DNA of 5,451 bases from Rhodobacter sp. (lineage in GTDB: Bacteria; Pseudomonadota; Alphaproteobacteria; Rhodobacterales; Rhodobacteraceae), in NCBI GenBank assembly GCA_013824045.1, contig PNND01000113.1, forward strand, positions 1 through 5,451, in the 5' to 3' direction. This document shows positions 1 through 5,451 of the stretch, one piece after another. Position numbers and translations under genes: made by a program. Every line of letters begins with the position of its first letter. Position 1 is the first letter of the stretch. The notes beneath the pieces were generated by a model. The model saw nothing but the letters and a program-made list of their open reading frames with translations. It was not told where the DNA came from and did no database searches.

Positions 1-1292
1 TGCTGGCCGCCTTCCGCCCGCTGCGCGCGCTGTGGGACGCCACCCCGCGCCCCGAGGCGAAGGTGATCTTCAACGGCATCATCGAACCGATCGCCGCCCT
101 GTCGCGCGGCATCACGCAAGCGCTGCATAACGGCTCGCTCACCCGCGCGGTGGCGATCGGGTTTGTCGCCATAACCGCCGCCGCGCTCTGGGCCTTTTCC
201 ACCGGGGCCTATGCCCCCGGCACGCGGGCGATGCTGCCCATCACCCCTGTCGCTGCCATCGCCTGGGGCCTGTTGATGGTCGCCACGCTGGGCGTTGCTC
301 TGAACCATCGCAACCGCCTGATGTCGCTGATCCTGATCGGGATCATCGGGCTGATCATTTCGCTGGGCTTTGCGTGGCTGTCCGCGCCCGACCTTGCGCT
401 GACGCAAATCACGGTCGAGGTGGTGACGGTCGTCTTCATGCTGCTGGCGCTGAACTTCCTGCCCAAGGAAACCCCGCGCGAAAGCTCGGCCTTCCGCCGG
501 GGCCGGGACGCGATTGTCGCCATTGCGGCGGGCGCGGGCATCGGCGGGCTGGCCTATGCGATCATGACGCGCGACTTCAGCTTTCCGTCGATCTCGGCCT
601 ATCATCTGGCGCAATCCAAGCCGGGCGCAGGCGGGACGAATGCGGTGAACACGATCATCGTGGACTTCCGCGGCTATGACACCTTCGGTGAGATCATCGT
701 GCTGGGTATCGCTGCCCTGCTGATCTACGCGCTGGTCGAGGCGCTGCTTCTGCCCGGCACCGCCAATGACCGGCTGCTTGCCATGCCCACGCGCCCGGAT
801 CGTGCGGGCGACCGGCATCCGCTTTTGATGGTGATGGCGACCCGCTTCATCCTGCCGGTGGCAATCATGATCGGCGTCTTCATCTTCCTGCGCGGCCATA
901 ACCTGCCGGGCGGCGGTTTCGTGGCGGGCCTTGTCGTCGCCATCGCCACGGTGATGCAATACATGGCCTCGGGCCTGGCCTGGACCGAGGAACGCCAGCG
1001 TATCGCACACCATGCGCTGATCGCGGCGGGCGTTCTGGTCGCCGCAGGGGCCGGTGTGGGATCGTGGCTCTTTGGCGCGCCCTTCCTTTCGTCCAGCTTT
1101 ACATATGTGAACATCTGGCCGCTGGAGCAGTTCGAGCTTGCCACCGCCGCCATCTTTGATCTTGGCGTGTTCCTCTGCGTGCTGGGGGCGGTGCTGCTGG
1201 CGCTGAATTCGCTCAGCCGTCTGGCCCGCCGCGCGGGGGAAACGGTCAGCGCCGATCCCTATTCGGTAGACCGCCCGGAAGGAGGGGTGTGA
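1..1292 (+). CDS. mrpA: Na+/H+ antiporter subunit A/B (fused MrpA-MrpB), C-terminal part, 5' end outside window
   Basis: This is the C-terminal 429 residues of the large Mrp subunit. The frame is open from position 3 with no stop, so the gene starts upstream. The first codons read LAAFRPLRALWDATPRPEAK, typical of the MrpA region after the NuoL-like antiporter core. Next comes the MrpA C-terminal (MbhD-like) segment at about 261-467, with the APDLALTQITVEVV motif containing a membrane-embedded acidic residue. A MbhE-like segment at about 510-750 carries NTIIVDFRGYDTFGEI. A MnhB/MrpB domain at about 831-1220 carries RGHNLPGGGFVAGLV. No stop separates the A and B parts, so this is the fused AB form of six-gene (group 2) operons such as rhizobial pha. 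The protein is a polytopic inner-membrane subunit of the cation:proton antiporter. A GTG at 63 is internal, not a start. The TGA at 1290-1292 lies one base before mrpC. Confidence 0.95.
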   Translation, partial: LAAFRPLRALWDATPRPEAKVIFNGIIEPIAALSRGITQALHNGSLTRAVAIGFVAITAAALWAFSTGAYAPGTRAMLPITPVAAIAWGLLMVATLGVALNHRNRLMSLILIGIIGLIISLGFAWLSAPDLALTQITVEVVTVVFMLLALNFLPKETPRESSAFRRGRDAIVAIAAGAGIGGLAYAIMTRDFSFPSISAYHLAQSKPGAGGTNAVNTIIVDFRGYDTFGEIIVLGIAALLIYALVEALLLPGTANDRLLAMPTRPDRAGDRHPLLMVMATRFILPVAIMIGVFIFLRGHNLPGGGFVAGLVVAIATVMQYMASGLAWTEERQRIAHHALIAAGVLVAAGAGVGSWLFGAPFLSSSFTYVNIWPLEQFELATAAIFDLGVFLCVLGAVLLALNSLSRLARRAGETVSADPYSVDRPEGGV

Positions 1293-1293
1293 T

Positions 1294-1644
1294 ATGGAAG
1301 CCCTGATCGCCATTGCCATCGGCACCCTTACCGCATCGGGCATCTATCTGATGCTGCGGCAGCGCACCTTCCCGGTGATCATCGGGCTGACGCTGCTGTC
1401 CTATGCTGTCAACGTGTTCATCTTTGCCGCTGGTAGGATCGTGCCCGGCCTGCCGGCCATCATCTCGCCGGATGCGGTGGGGTATACCGACCCGCTGCCG
1501 CAGGCGCTGGTGCTCACGGCAATCGTCATCTCCTTCGGGATGACAGCGGTGATCGTGCTGATGGCGCTGGGGTCATGGCTCGAATCCGGCCATGACAAAG
1601 TGGATATGGACGACGACAAGGACGAACAGGAGGCACGCGCATGA
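1294..1644 (+). CDS. mrpC: Na+/H+ antiporter subunit C (MrpC/MnhC, NuoK-like)
   Basis: Small NuoK-related membrane subunit of the Mrp complex, 116 aa, close to the usual ~113. Three hydrophobic helices are visible at about residues 3-20, 26-46 and 71-93. The family signature is the segment YTDPLPQALVLTAIVI at residues 64-79. The ATG at 1294 sits one base after the mrpA stop (TGA-T-ATG) and has a strong Shine-Dalgarno, AAGGAGG at 1279-1285, inside the mrpA 3' end. The hydrophilic C-terminal tail (residues 97-116) is very acidic, with about nine Asp/Glu in 18 residues, including DMDDDKDEQE. The last codons overlap the mrpD start as ATGA (1641-1644), which suggests translational coupling. In the family, MrpC packs between the MrpA and MrpD antiporter-like subunits. 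Confidence 0.96.
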   Translation: MEALIAIAIGTLTASGIYLMLRQRTFPVIIGLTLLSYAVNVFIFAAGRIVPGLPAIISPDAVGYTDPLPQALVLTAIVISFGMTAVIVLMALGSWLESGHDKVDMDDDKDEQEARA

Positions 1645-3161
1645 TGTCGCATTGGATCATCGCGCCGGTCGTCCTTCCGGCGATCATCGCGCCGCTCATC
1701 GTGCTGATGATGCGCAATGACCTGACGCTGCAGCGCATCGTCGGTCTGACCAGCACGCTGGCTCTTGCCGCCATCGCCGCCGCCCTGCTGATCTCGACCA
1801 GCCACAACCCGCCGGAAATCTACCTGCTCGGCAACTGGCCCGCCCCTTTCGGGATCGTGCTGATGCTCGACCGGCTGTCGGCCATGATGCTGATGCTGAC
1901 GGCGCTGCTTGCCATCGCGGTGCAGCTTTACGTCATCTCCACCAATTGGGACGCAAAAGGGCGCCATTTCCACGCGCTGTTCCTGTTCCAGATGATGGGC
2001 ATCAACGGGGCCTTCCTCACGGGCGACGCCTTCAACCTGTTCGTCTTCTTCGAAGTGCTGCTGATCGCGTCCTACGGCCTGATGATCCACGGTGCAGGCA
2101 AGGATCGCTTGCGCGCGGGCGTGCAATACATCGCCTTCAACCTGATCGCCTCAACCCTGTTCCTGTTCGCGCTGGCCACGATCTATGCCGTCACAGGCAC
2201 GCTCAACATGGCCGATATCGCGGTCAAGGTGGCAGCCCTGCCCGAAGGCGATGCGGGCCTGATCCGCGTGGCAGCCATCCTGATGCTGTCGGTCTTTGCC
2301 ATCAAGGGCGCGCTGGTGCCGCTGCAATTCTGGCTGCCCGGCACCTATGCCAATGCGCCCGGCCCGGTGGCGGCCCTCTTCGCCATCATGACGAAGGTCG
2401 GGGCCTATGCCATTCTGCGCACAGCCACCCTGATCTTCCCGCCAGAAACGGCGGCCATCGGCACCATGGTGGCCGATCTGATGCTGCCCGCCGCGCTGGT
2501 GACGCTGGCCATCGGGTCCATCGGCATTCTGGGGGCCACGACCCTGCCGCGCCTTGCCGCCTTTGCCGGGATCGCGTCGATGGGGACGATCTTCATCGCC
2601 TTTTCCGCCTTTACCCCGCAGGCCACGGCGGCGGCGCTGTATTACATGATGCATTCCACGCTGGCGGCGGCGGCCATCTTCTTGATCGCTGATCTGGTGA
2701 CGGATCGGCGCGGCAATGGCACGCTGACCGCGCAGCCCCGCATCGCGCAGCAGGGCCTGATCGCGGCGCTGTTCTTTGCCAATGCCATCGCGCTGGCCGG
2801 GATGCCGCCGCTGTCGGGCTTCATCGGCAAGCTTCTGGTGATGGACGCCCTGCGCGACAACCTCGCCCTGATCTGGACTGTGATCCTCGTCTCCTCCTTC
2901 TTCATGGTGCTGGGCTTTGCCCGCGCGGGTTCCGTCCTTTTCTGGAAATCCCACGCCACGGGCGAACCCGCCGACCCGCATCACAGCGCACAACCGCTGG
3001 CCTATGTCGCCATCGGCGGCTTGCTGGCAGGATTGGTGGGGCTGACTGTCTTTGCCGGCCCGATCATGGGCTGGCTAGAGGTCACCGCCACCGCCCTGCA
3101 CGCGCCCGATGCCTATATCGCGGCAAACCAGTTGCCGGCCCTTGCAACAGAGGGGAACTGA
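1641..3161 (+). CDS. mrpD: Na+/H+ antiporter subunit D (MrpD, NuoM/N-like proton translocase)
   Basis: Polytopic antiporter-like subunit of the Mrp complex, 506 aa (family about 490-510), of the proton-conducting NADH dehydrogenase/Mrp superfamily. The expected charged residues of the proton path are visible: E138 in NLFVFFEVLLIASYGLM, K222 in SVFAIKGALVPLQFWLPG, K252 in IMTKVGAYAILR, H338 in YYMMHSTLAAA, and K397 in GMPPLSGFIGK. All look intact, so the subunit should be functional. The start at 1641 overlaps the mrpC stop (ATGA). A second ATG follows at 1644. AGGAGG at 1628-1633 lies 7 bases before the first, and either could serve. The C-terminal ~25 residues after the last helix are soluble and variable in this family. 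The TGA at 3159-3161 is one base before mrpE. Confidence 0.97.
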   Translation: MMSHWIIAPVVLPAIIAPLIVLMMRNDLTLQRIVGLTSTLALAAIAAALLISTSHNPPEIYLLGNWPAPFGIVLMLDRLSAMMLMLTALLAIAVQLYVISTNWDAKGRHFHALFLFQMMGINGAFLTGDAFNLFVFFEVLLIASYGLMIHGAGKDRLRAGVQYIAFNLIASTLFLFALATIYAVTGTLNMADIAVKVAALPEGDAGLIRVAAILMLSVFAIKGALVPLQFWLPGTYANAPGPVAALFAIMTKVGAYAILRTATLIFPPETAAIGTMVADLMLPAALVTLAIGSIGILGATTLPRLAAFAGIASMGTIFIAFSAFTPQATAAALYYMMHSTLAAAAIFLIADLVTDRRGNGTLTAQPRIAQQGLIAALFFANAIALAGMPPLSGFIGKLLVMDALRDNLALIWTVILVSSFFMVLGFARAGSVLFWKSHATGEPADPHHSAQPLAYVAIGGLLAGLVGLTVFAGPIMGWLEVTATALHAPDAYIAANQLPALATEGN

Positions 3162-3162
3162 C

Positions 3163-3654
3163 ATGCTCCGTCGCCTCTATCCCCACCCCTACCTGTCGCT
3201 GTTTCTGGTGCTGACATGGTTCTTGCTGGTCAACCAGTGGAAGCTGGGCAGTCTGGTCATGGCCATCTTCCTTGCCACCGTGATCCCGCTGATCACCGCG
3301 CCCTATTGGCCCCACCGCCCCCGATTGAACAGCATGCGCGCCCTGCTGTCCTATACGGCGCTGGTGGTCTGGGATGTGATCATCGCCAATGTGCAGGTGG
3401 CCAAAATCGTGCTGTTCATGCCGCGCGACAAAATCCAGTCCGCTTGGGTGCGCGTCCCGATCGAGTTGAAATCGCCCGAGGCGATTGCCCTGCTGGCCGG
3501 GACCATCACCATGACGCCCGGAACGGTGACCGCCGACATGTCGGCCTGCGGGCGGGTGCTGCTGATCCATTCCCTGCACGCCCCCGACCCCGACGCCATC
3601 CGCGACGACATCAAATCGCGCTATGAAACCCGGCTGAAGAGGATCTTCGAATGA
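3163..3654 (+). CDS. mrpE: Na+/H+ antiporter subunit E (MrpE/MnhE)
   Basis: Membrane subunit of the Mrp complex, 163 aa from the ATG at 3163 (family about 158-165). Hydrophobic N-terminal segments cover about residues 10-24, 28-47 and 58-85, followed by a cytoplasmic-type C-terminal domain. The family signature is GTITMTPGTVTAD (residues 113-125), then the RVLLIHSL strand. MrpE has no complex I homologue and is needed for assembly and activity of Mrp antiporters studied in Bacillus. The frame is open upstream to an ATG at 3109, but that start would overlap mrpD by 53 bases and add residues with no family counterpart. The ATG at 3163 has AGAGGGGA (3149-3156) at good spacing and follows the mrpD stop as TGA-C-ATG. 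The stop overlaps the mrpF start (ATGA, 3651-3654). Confidence 0.95.
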   Translation: MLRRLYPHPYLSLFLVLTWFLLVNQWKLGSLVMAIFLATVIPLITAPYWPHRPRLNSMRALLSYTALVVWDVIIANVQVAKIVLFMPRDKIQSAWVRVPIELKSPEAIALLAGTITMTPGTVTADMSACGRVLLIHSLHAPDPDAIRDDIKSRYETRLKRIFE

Positions 3655-3920
3655 TCACCTATGCCCTTGGCTTTGCCATGGTCTGCTTTGGCCTTGGCCT
3701 GATCCTGAACCTATGGCGGCTTGCCATCGGCCCCACCGTGGCCGACCGCATCCTCGCGCTCGATACGATGGTGGTGAACGTCATCGCCATCATCGTGCTT
3801 TTCGGCATCCAATCCGGGCAGGGCTTCAACTTCGAGGCGGCGATGCTGTTCGCCCTGACCGGCTTTGTCAGCACCGTTGCCTTCTGCAAGTATCTGCTGC
3901 GGGGGAGTGTGATCGAATGA
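3651..3920 (+). CDS. mrpF: Na+/H+ antiporter subunit F (MrpF/PhaF)
   Basis: Small three-helix subunit of the Mrp complex, 89 aa (family about 85-95). Helices lie at about residues 3-22, 37-55 and 61-84. The first loop has the conserved RLAIGPTVADRILALDTM motif (residues 23-40), including the acidic D32, R33 and D38 that are typical of MrpF. A second conserved stretch, FEAAMLFALTGFVSTVAF, follows in helix 3. The ATG at 3651 overlaps the mrpE stop. A modest Shine-Dalgarno, AAGAGGA at 3637-3643, lies 7 bases upstream. The stop overlaps the mrpG start as ATGA (3917-3920). Confidence 0.96.
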   Translation: MITYALGFAMVCFGLGLILNLWRLAIGPTVADRILALDTMVVNVIAIIVLFGIQSGQGFNFEAAMLFALTGFVSTVAFCKYLLRGSVIE

Positions 3921-4309
3921 CCTTCGGCCTTGAAATCGCCCTTTCCATCCTTCTGGTCGTTGGCGGCCTGTTCGGCCTGACGGGCAGCTATGGCCTGATC
4001 CGTCTGAAGGACCGGATGCAGCGCCTGCACGCGCCGACCAAGGCCTCGACTGTCGGCCTTGGCACGGCTCTGCTGGCCTCAATGTTCCATGGGCTGATGA
4101 TCGGCACCGGGTTTTCGTGGCAAGAGGTGCTGGTGATGTTCTTCCTGTTCATCACCGCCCCTATCACCGCGAATTACCTGTCCAAGGTGCATCTGCAATC
4201 GCGCCACTATGACGGGCAGACCCCGACGACGGGCGTCAGCCGGGATTGGGCCACCTTCGATACTGCTGGCGAAGGCCCGGAACCCCAGCTTCCCAGTCGC
4301 GATTCCTGA
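3917..4309 (+). CDS. mrpG: Na+/H+ antiporter subunit G (MrpG/PhaG/MnhG)
   Basis: Small three-helix subunit closing the antiporter operon, 130 aa (Bacillus MrpG is about 124). Helices lie at about residues 6-28, 46-64 and 69-87. The PhaG/MnhG signature is clear: YGLIRLKDRMQRLHAPTKAS (residues 25-44), then the TAPITAN motif at 80-86. The ATG at 3917 overlaps the mrpF stop and has GGGGGAG at 3901-3907 upstream. The frame is open further upstream inside mrpF, but that extension is just the shadow of mrpF. After residue 90 there is a soluble tail of about 40 residues, rich in Gly, Pro, Thr and acidic residues, that looks unstructured. It ends in TGA at 4307-4309, and no further Mrp gene follows. 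Confidence 0.95.
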   Translation: MTFGLEIALSILLVVGGLFGLTGSYGLIRLKDRMQRLHAPTKASTVGLGTALLASMFHGLMIGTGFSWQEVLVMFFLFITAPITANYLSKVHLQSRHYDGQTPTTGVSRDWATFDTAGEGPEPQLPSRDS

Positions 4310-4339
4310 CCATAAGGTCAAAATTCTGCCGATCCCCGC

Positions 4340-4369
4340 CGCCCCGCCCTTGCGCGGGGGCGCGGGGCG
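4340..4369 (+). terminator. GC-rich hairpin after the Mrp operon, possible terminator without T-tract
   Basis: CGCCCCGC at 4340-4347 is perfectly complementary to GCGGGGCG at 4362-4369, giving an 8-bp all-GC stem with a 14-base loop. Its position, 30 bases after the mrpG stop and before deoC, suits transcription termination or processing of the Mrp mRNA. Only two T residues follow (4370-4371), so it is not a classical intrinsic terminator. It could instead be a 3'-end stabilising stem or chance pairing in GC-rich sequence. An alternative 6-bp stem, CCCCGC (4342-4347) with GCGGGG (4354-4359), competes with it. Confidence 0.35.
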
Positions 4370-4374
4370 TTGCA

Positions 4375-4398
4375 TCCTCCCCCCGTCCGAAGGGAGGA
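4375..4398 (+). promoter_or_regulatory. deoC ribosome binding site inside a perfect inverted repeat
   Basis: AGGGAGG at 4391-4397 is a strong Shine-Dalgarno, 5 bases before the GTG at 4403, and it decides the deoC start. TCCTCCC at 4375-4381 is exactly complementary to GGGAGGA at 4392-4398 (7 bp, 10-base loop). If this stem forms in the mRNA, it hides the whole binding site. The repeat is seen directly; a regulatory role is inference. Confidence 0.5.
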
Positions 4399-4402
4399 CC
4401 GC

Positions 4403-5404
4403 GTGCAATCACTTACCCCCAGCCAGACGGAACTCGGCCAGACCCAGCTTCCGCAGGTCGCCCATCCGCGCAATCCCGGCATGCCGCTCGATCTGGATTG
4501 GGTCGCCGCCGTGCAGGCCAACACCTCGGCCATCGAACGCCGCGCCGCCACTTTGGGCGGCCGCCGGTCGGTGAAGAAGGAGTTTCAGGCGGCATGGCTT
4601 CTGAAAGCCATCACCCTGATCGACCTGACCACCCTGTCGGGGGATGACACGGCGGGGCGGGTGCAGCGCCTCTGCGCCAAGGCGCGCCAGCCGGTTGCGC
4701 CTTGGATGCTGGAAAAGCTCGGGATGGAGGGGATCAGGACCGGCGCCGTCTGCGTCTATCACGATATGGTGGAAACCGCCGTCCGCGCGCTGGAAGGATC
4801 GGGGATTCCGGTCGCTGCCGTCTCCACCGGCTTTCCAGCGGGGTTGTCGCCCTATCACCTGCGCATCGCCGAGATCGGCGAAAGCGTGAAGGCAGGCGCG
4901 CAAGAGATCGACATCGTCATCTCGCGCCGCCATGTGCTGACCGGCAATTGGCAGGCGCTCTATGATGAGATGCGCGAGATGCGCGACGCCTGCGGTCCTG
5001 CCCATGTGAAGGCGATCCTTGCCACGGGCGAATTGGCAACCCTGCGCAATGTCGCCCGCGCCAGCCTTGTCTGCATGATGGCGGGGGCGGATTTCATCAA
5101 GACCTCGACTGGCAAGGAAAGCGTCAACGCCACCCTGCCTGTGACGCTGACCATGATCCGCGCGATCCGCGACTATCAGGATCGGACGGGGGTTAAGGTC
5201 GGCTACAAACCCGCAGGCGGCATCGCCAAGGCCAAGGATGCGCTTTTGTATCTGGCCCTGATGAAGGATGAGTTGGGCCACCCTTGGCTGCAACCCGATC
5301 TGTTCCGCTTTGGCGCCTCAAGCCTGCTGGGGGATATCGAACGCCAGCTGGAACATTACCTGACCGGCCACTACTCGGCCGCCAACCGCCACGCGATGGG
5401 ATAA
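4403..5404 (+). CDS. deoC: deoxyribose-phosphate aldolase, long (animal DERA-like) form
   Basis: Cytosolic class I aldolase that splits 2-deoxy-D-ribose 5-phosphate into acetaldehyde and glyceraldehyde 3-phosphate, a late step of deoxynucleoside catabolism. It is 333 aa from the GTG at 4403, longer than E. coli DeoC (about 259 aa) and near animal DERA (about 318 aa). Catalytic landmarks are present: D170 in EIDIVIS, Schiff-base K233 in DFIKTSTGK, and K269 in GYKPAGGI. The N-terminal extension has RRSVKKEFQAAWLLKA and LIDLTTLSGDD, followed by AVCVY and STGFPAG. The GTG start follows AGGGAGG by 5 bases. A TTG at 4370 in the same frame lies upstream of that site, and an ATG at 4481 has no good site and would cut the N-terminus. 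The gene is 93 bases after mrpG and 4 bases before the next frame, so it likely belongs to a downstream transcript. It ends in TAA, unlike the TGA-ending Mrp genes. Confidence 0.96.
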   Translation: MQSLTPSQTELGQTQLPQVAHPRNPGMPLDLDWVAAVQANTSAIERRAATLGGRRSVKKEFQAAWLLKAITLIDLTTLSGDDTAGRVQRLCAKARQPVAPWMLEKLGMEGIRTGAVCVYHDMVETAVRALEGSGIPVAAVSTGFPAGLSPYHLRIAEIGESVKAGAQEIDIVISRRHVLTGNWQALYDEMREMRDACGPAHVKAILATGELATLRNVARASLVCMMAGADFIKTSTGKESVNATLPVTLTMIRAIRDYQDRTGVKVGYKPAGGIAKAKDALLYLALMKDELGHPWLQPDLFRFGASSLLGDIERQLEHYLTGHYSAANRHAMG

Positions 5405-5408
5405 GTCC

Positions 5409-5451
5409 ATGACGATCAAGGAAATCTTCGACCGCATGGATTACGGCCCCG
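5409..5451 (+). CDS. probable aldehyde dehydrogenase, N-terminal 14 residues, 3' end outside window
   Basis: An ATG at 5409, four bases after the deoC stop, opens a frame reading MTIKEIFDRMDYGP and then runs off the right edge. From memory, this start resembles the N-termini of aldehyde dehydrogenases encoded next to deoC in Rhodobacteraceae. If so, the enzyme could oxidise the acetaldehyde made by DeoC. No catalytic residues fall inside the window, so the family call rests on 14 residues and context. The upstream bases give only a weak ribosome binding site (GGGATAAG overlapping the deoC stop), which suggests coupling to deoC translation. Confidence 0.55.
   Translation, partial: MTIKEIFDRMDYGP

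Noticed and set aside
63..1292. A separate gene starting at the GTG at 63
   Set aside because: The frame continues upstream to the window edge without a stop, the upstream codons match MrpA sequence, and there is no ribosome binding site before the GTG.
1401..2126. Long open frame on the - strand opposite mrpC/mrpD (241 codons)
   Set aside because: The translation is rich in His, Gln, Arg, Asp and Gly with no motif, as expected opposite a GC-rich membrane-protein gene. It overlaps two certain genes.
2151..2993. Open frame on the - strand inside mrpD (280 codons)
   Set aside because: Low-complexity Gly/Arg/His/Gln composition with no recognisable domain. It lies wholly opposite the well-supported mrpD.
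3109..3162. Upstream ATG start for mrpE
   Set aside because: It would add 18 residues without family counterpart and overlap mrpD by 53 bases. The ATG at 3163 has a better binding site and family-length product.
4370..4402. Upstream TTG start for deoC
   Set aside because: It lies upstream of the strong AGGGAGG site and would encode a Pro/Arg-rich leader through the hairpin region. GTG at 4403 fits better.
4310..4402. A sigma-70 type promoter for deoC in the intergenic gap
   Set aside because: I see no convincing -35/-10 pair in the 93 bases. Any promoter may lie within mrpG or use an unrecognised consensus.
4246..4647. + strand open frames across the mrpG-deoC junction (4209-4574 and 4246-4647)
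   Set aside because: Pro/Arg-rich translations with no motif, overlapping both mrpG and deoC in other frames. There is no sign of a small real gene in the gap.
4409..5293. Open frame on the - strand opposite deoC (294 codons)
   Set aside because: No family motif and no credible start context. deoC on the + strand has intact catalytic motifs, so this is a composition shadow.

Overview
The window is high-GC DNA (roughly 60-65% by eye), fully coding on the + strand, from a free-living proteobacterium. Three things suggest an alphaproteobacterium of the Rhodobacteraceae type: the fused MrpA-MrpB architecture, the codon use, and a deoC gene followed directly by what looks like an aldehyde dehydrogenase. 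This placement is inference from gene content and style, not from a search.

Positions 1-4309 hold the 3' part of a Mrp/Mnh/Pha multisubunit monovalent cation:proton antiporter operon. It begins in the C-terminal half of a fused MrpA-MrpB subunit, which is cut by the left window edge. Complete mrpC, mrpD, mrpE, mrpF and mrpG follow in the canonical order. Genes are separated by one base (A/C and D/E) or overlap as ATGA (C/D, E/F, F/G), so the operon is tightly packed and probably translationally coupled. The products assemble into one inner-membrane complex that imports H+ in exchange for exported Na+ (or K+ in some Pha systems). It supports pH and sodium homeostasis and is related to the membrane arm of complex I and to membrane-bound hydrogenases.

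Positions 4310-4402 are the only real intergenic gap (93 bases). It holds a GC-rich hairpin with no T-tract. It also holds a second perfect inverted repeat whose 3' arm overlaps the Shine-Dalgarno sequence of the next gene.

Positions 4403-5404 encode a complete long-form deoxyribose-phosphate aldolase (DeoC), closer in motif layout to animal DERA than to the short E. coli enzyme. Four bases later, a new reading frame (5409 to the right edge) begins with a sequence resembling the N-terminus of aldehyde dehydrogenases. DeoC releases acetaldehyde and glyceraldehyde 3-phosphate from deoxyribose 5-phosphate, and an adjacent aldehyde dehydrogenase could oxidise the acetaldehyde. The window therefore joins an ion-homeostasis operon to the start of a deoxynucleoside catabolic unit. 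I found no mobile element, CRISPR array, tRNA or rRNA, and no clearly new system. The most unusual local feature is the possible RNA structure over the deoC ribosome binding site.
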